Source: Planctomycetota bacterium
GTDB taxonomy: Bacteria; Planctomycetota; Phycisphaerae; Phycisphaerales; Phycisphaeraceae
Assembly (NCBI GenBank): GCA_016350165.1
Contig: CP066225.1
Coordinates: 5,146,001-5,210,000, forward strand
DNA: 64,000 nucleotides
Direction: 5' to 3'
Numbering within the stretch: the stretch's first letter is position 1; each line of letters begins with the position of its first letter. The notes under the pieces were generated by a model, which was not told the DNA's origin, made no database searches, and saw only the letters and a list, made by a program, of their open reading frames with translations. The translations under genes and the position numbers were made by a program. Below are positions 61,883 to 64,000 of the stretch, piece after piece.

Positions 61883-63310
61883 ATGTCCGAAAATGTCACA
61901 CAAGAATTCAGTTCCGAATTAGATGAACAGTGGCAAAATTGGCTGACTAAACGTTTCATCCAATATTGTATTTTTTCACTAAGTGCGATCTTTATCGCAG
62001 GGCTCGGTATCGTTCTGTTCGATCTATGGAGCCGCGTTGAAGAAGGCAAAGTAACTCGCGCGACACTTGCGTTTGGTTTAAGCAACCTACCAATCGTTGC
62101 GATTCTGATAGCCGCTATTTTTGTCGTAAAAAAACGCAAACCCGAGCGACCTAAACTATTACGAGCAATCACATGGACCGTCGCTATTTACGGCTTCTTT
62201 GGGATCATTGTCTCACCTCTGCTGGAATGGTATTTTTCACCAGAAGCAGGCAAGCCCTTCTTTAGTGCGTATCAAACATACATTACTGTCATCAGTATTT
62301 TGTCTATCCATCTATTAGCCTGCCTGTTTATACCGTGGCCACCAAAAGAAGCAGTGAAAGCTTTTATTCCATTATGGGTAATTGCTTCTGTATTTGTTTT
62401 ACTAGAAAAGCCTGATTGGACTGGCGAACGAATCGTTTGGCTTTCACTTGTTACAGCGGCTGGTGTGCCAGGCCTTCTTATATGCTTTGGAAGGGCGAAG
62501 AAATATCAATCTGAGTTTTATATTTCAAGATTATCTGGCAGATACTCTGACCTAAAACGTGAATTACAAGCAGCAAGACAAATTCAGGATCTACTTTTCC
62601 CAGATCAAATCACAGAAGGGCCAATTCAAGCAAGATATCACTTTGAACCTATGCAGCAAATAGGTGGTGATTTTATTTATATCCGTCGCAAAACTGATGA
62701 AGAAGACAATCTTATCTCCATCACAGCAACGCTCATTGACGTAACAGGTCACGGTATCACAGCAGCGCTTGCAGTTACTCAACTGCAAGGCGAACTGGAT
62801 CGTCTATATGCTGAAGAGCCAAACGCTTCACCTGCACGCGTCATCCGCTCACTTAACAAGTACATAAACCTGACCATCGCAAGACGGGGCGTCTATACGA
62901 CTGGCATTTCGATCAAACTAACAGTGAGTGATAACAAACTAATTTGGTCCAATGCAGGTCATCCTGCTGCGTACGTACTTCACAACCGTGAGCATGATCG
63001 GATCACGCCACTTGCTACAACATGCATGATGCTCGGCGTCTTAAATGACAATGCCTATTCAGCGAATGAAAATGAACTGCAAATTGCTGATGATGACCGC
63101 ATCATCGCTTACACTGATGGCATCATTGAAGCACGTAATAAATCTAATGAGATGCTTCGAAATGAAGGCCTTGAGCGTATTCTAACAACTGCACCACTAG
63201 ATTTGGATTGCGATATTCTCGAAGTGATCTCAAACGAACTTAAAGAATTTCGCCCAGGACAGCCGGATGATGATGTCCTAATGGTTGAACTTAAAAAACA
63301 AAGTAGCTAA
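61883..63310 (+). CDS. Membrane-bound SpoIIE/PP2C-type protein serine phosphatase
   Basis: The 475 residues from ATG 61883 have an N-terminal membrane domain of about six hydrophobic segments (about 32-52, 63-82, 94-112, 129-150, 158-175 and 183-200). A linker helix (ELQAARQIQDLLFP, typical of RsbU-like proteins) leads to the phosphatase domain (about 245-470): GGDFIYI, DVTGHGITAAL, WSNAGHPAAYV, YTDGIIEARN and PDDDVLMVEL, with the metal-binding Asp residues intact. Such proteins usually dephosphorylate anti-sigma-factor antagonists. No anti-anti-sigma or kinase gene is adjacent. The membrane part may sense an envelope signal. Confidence 0.9.
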   Translation: MSENVTQEFSSELDEQWQNWLTKRFIQYCIFSLSAIFIAGLGIVLFDLWSRVEEGKVTRATLAFGLSNLPIVAILIAAIFVVKKRKPERPKLLRAITWTVAIYGFFGIIVSPLLEWYFSPEAGKPFFSAYQTYITVISILSIHLLACLFIPWPPKEAVKAFIPLWVIASVFVLLEKPDWTGERIVWLSLVTAAGVPGLLICFGRAKKYQSEFYISRLSGRYSDLKRELQAARQIQDLLFPDQITEGPIQARYHFEPMQQIGGDFIYIRRKTDEEDNLISITATLIDVTGHGITAALAVTQLQGELDRLYAEEPNASPARVIRSLNKYINLTIARRGVYTTGISIKLTVSDNKLIWSNAGHPAAYVLHNREHDRITPLATTCMMLGVLNDNAYSANENELQIADDDRIIAYTDGIIEARNKSNEMLRNEGLERILTTAPLDLDCDILEVISNELKEFRPGQPDDDVLMVELKKQSS

Positions 63311-63518
63311 ACGCTTGTTACCCTGCATATATAAACTATAAACTCGCCATATTATTGCTTTGCTTTCGATACCGCATTCGTTAAATTTAATATAGAAGTT
63401 ACGGGTTAAATTCTGAATATGTAATTGCCTTCTGAGGTAGGTTGTTTTTACATCTACGTCTCACAGTTATACGAATTACATTTCAATTTACGATTTATTA
63501 ATAGTTACCGAGGCTACT

Positions 63519-64000
63519 ATGAACCCGCGACCAAACTTACTACTCATCACGTCAGATCAACAGCACTGGACAACACTTGGCATCCTGAATTCTAAAATCA
63601 AAACGCCCAATCTTGATCGTTTAGCTAAAATGGGGGCCAATTTTAATAGAGCCTATTGCCCAAATCCAACTTGCACACCAACACGCGCATCAATTATCAC
63701 AGGCATGTACCCGTCAGCACATGGCGCTTACACACTTGGCACAAAGCTTCCTGAAAATATACCAACCCTTGGCGACCATTTACGAAAAGTTGGCTATCGA
63801 TCTACACTCATTGGTAAAGCACATTTTCAGCCATTAAAATCAACAGACGAATCCCCTTCTCTTGAATCATACCCAACATTACGTGACTTAAATTTCTGGT
63901 CTTCATTCAACGACAAGCACACGCCATGGTATGGCTTTGATCATTGCGAACTTACACGCAATCATGGTGACGAAGGTCATGTTGGCCAACACTATGCACT
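63519..64000 (+). CDS. Sulfatase, N-terminal part (cut by the window end)
   Basis: The visible frame of 160 codons begins with ATG 63519. NLLLITSDQQHWTTLG (metal site) and the FGly motif CTPTRASIITG are present, with Cys in the modified position, the usual type. Further family pattern is LIGKAHFQP and AHGAYTLGTKLPEN. It belongs to the same broad formylglycine sulfatase family as the 1362-2816 gene but is only distantly alike, and differs from it in the Cys-type motif. No signal peptide is evident. The C-terminal two-thirds and the substrate are unknown. Confidence 0.9.
   Translation, partial: MNPRPNLLLITSDQQHWTTLGILNSKIKTPNLDRLAKMGANFNRAYCPNPTCTPTRASIITGMYPSAHGAYTLGTKLPENIPTLGDHLRKVGYRSTLIGKAHFQPLKSTDESPSLESYPTLRDLNFWSSFNDKHTPWYGFDHCELTRNHGDEGHVGQHYA

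Noticed and set aside
1-64000. CRISPR arrays, insertion sequences, phage genes, rRNA
   Set aside because: No regularly spaced repeats, transposase, integrase or rRNA sequence was seen on either strand.

Overview
The window most likely comes from a marine planctomycete of the class Phycisphaerae. That is an inference from gene content, with no rRNA marker to confirm it. The supporting signs are several. There are formylglycine-type sulfatases and a GH127 arabinofuranosidase fragment. A prepilin-like protein has the planctomycete pattern of an [25 protein letters not shown]-terminus, a conserved Cys/RQIG stretch and a C-terminal DGH motif. Membrane proteins carry CGYELRG...CPECG zinc ribbons. 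DapL-type lysine synthesis, KptA and many small unrecognised lipoproteins are also present. Base composition is moderate, and short palindromic intergenic repeats occur. No phage, insertion sequence, CRISPR array or rRNA was seen.

Layout. 0-2.8 kb: end of a GH127 enzyme, kptA, and a sulfatase whose active-site motif is of the serine type. 2.9-11.4 kb: hom, a divergent fur-like gene, two tandem paralogous lipoproteins, yacG-tsaE-thiL, glgP, and an ExbB/MotA-type channel. 11.5-16.8 kb: a DUF3592 protein, dsbD, a long gene-free stretch with a possible small RNA, a FixJ-type regulator and a lone fliM. 16.9-28.3 kb: a dihydroorotate dehydrogenase-like gene, comF, a short-form pheT, a lipoprotein with DnaJ-like cysteine pairs, a very His/Lys-rich exported protein, a fluoride riboswitch directly upstream of a CLC-F type antiporter, then a repeat-rich zone with small and apparently broken genes and a HAD phosphatase. 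28.4-37 kb: rpoZ-coaC, envelope proteins, dapL and alaS. 37-42 kb: GH57 amylase, a GT4 glycosyltransferase, unknown proteins and pheA. 42-51 kb: unknown glycine-rich membrane proteins, xth, an esterase, tRNA-Arg(CCT), a hydrolase/TetR/SDR cluster around a shared divergent promoter, a membrane protein and a PanE-like reductase. 51-64 kb: trigger factor with a structured leader and a lysine-rich tail, a DUF4434 protein, the prepilin-like protein, clpX, a CtpA-type protease, aroC, a SpoIIE-type phosphatase and the start of a second sulfatase.

How the genes work together. Most of the window is housekeeping: amino-acid synthesis (hom, dapL, pheA, aroC), translation (pheT, alaS, tsaE, tRNA-Arg), protein quality control (tig, clpX, ctpA, dsbD), cofactors (thiL, coaC, panE) and glycogen turnover (glgP, GH57). 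The sulfatases and GH127 fit degradation of sulfated algal polysaccharides. The clearest regulated unit is the fluoride riboswitch plus CLC-F exporter. The least explained items are the His/Lys-rich exported protein, the histone-like tail and structured leader of trigger factor, and apparent domains of alternating strand composition.
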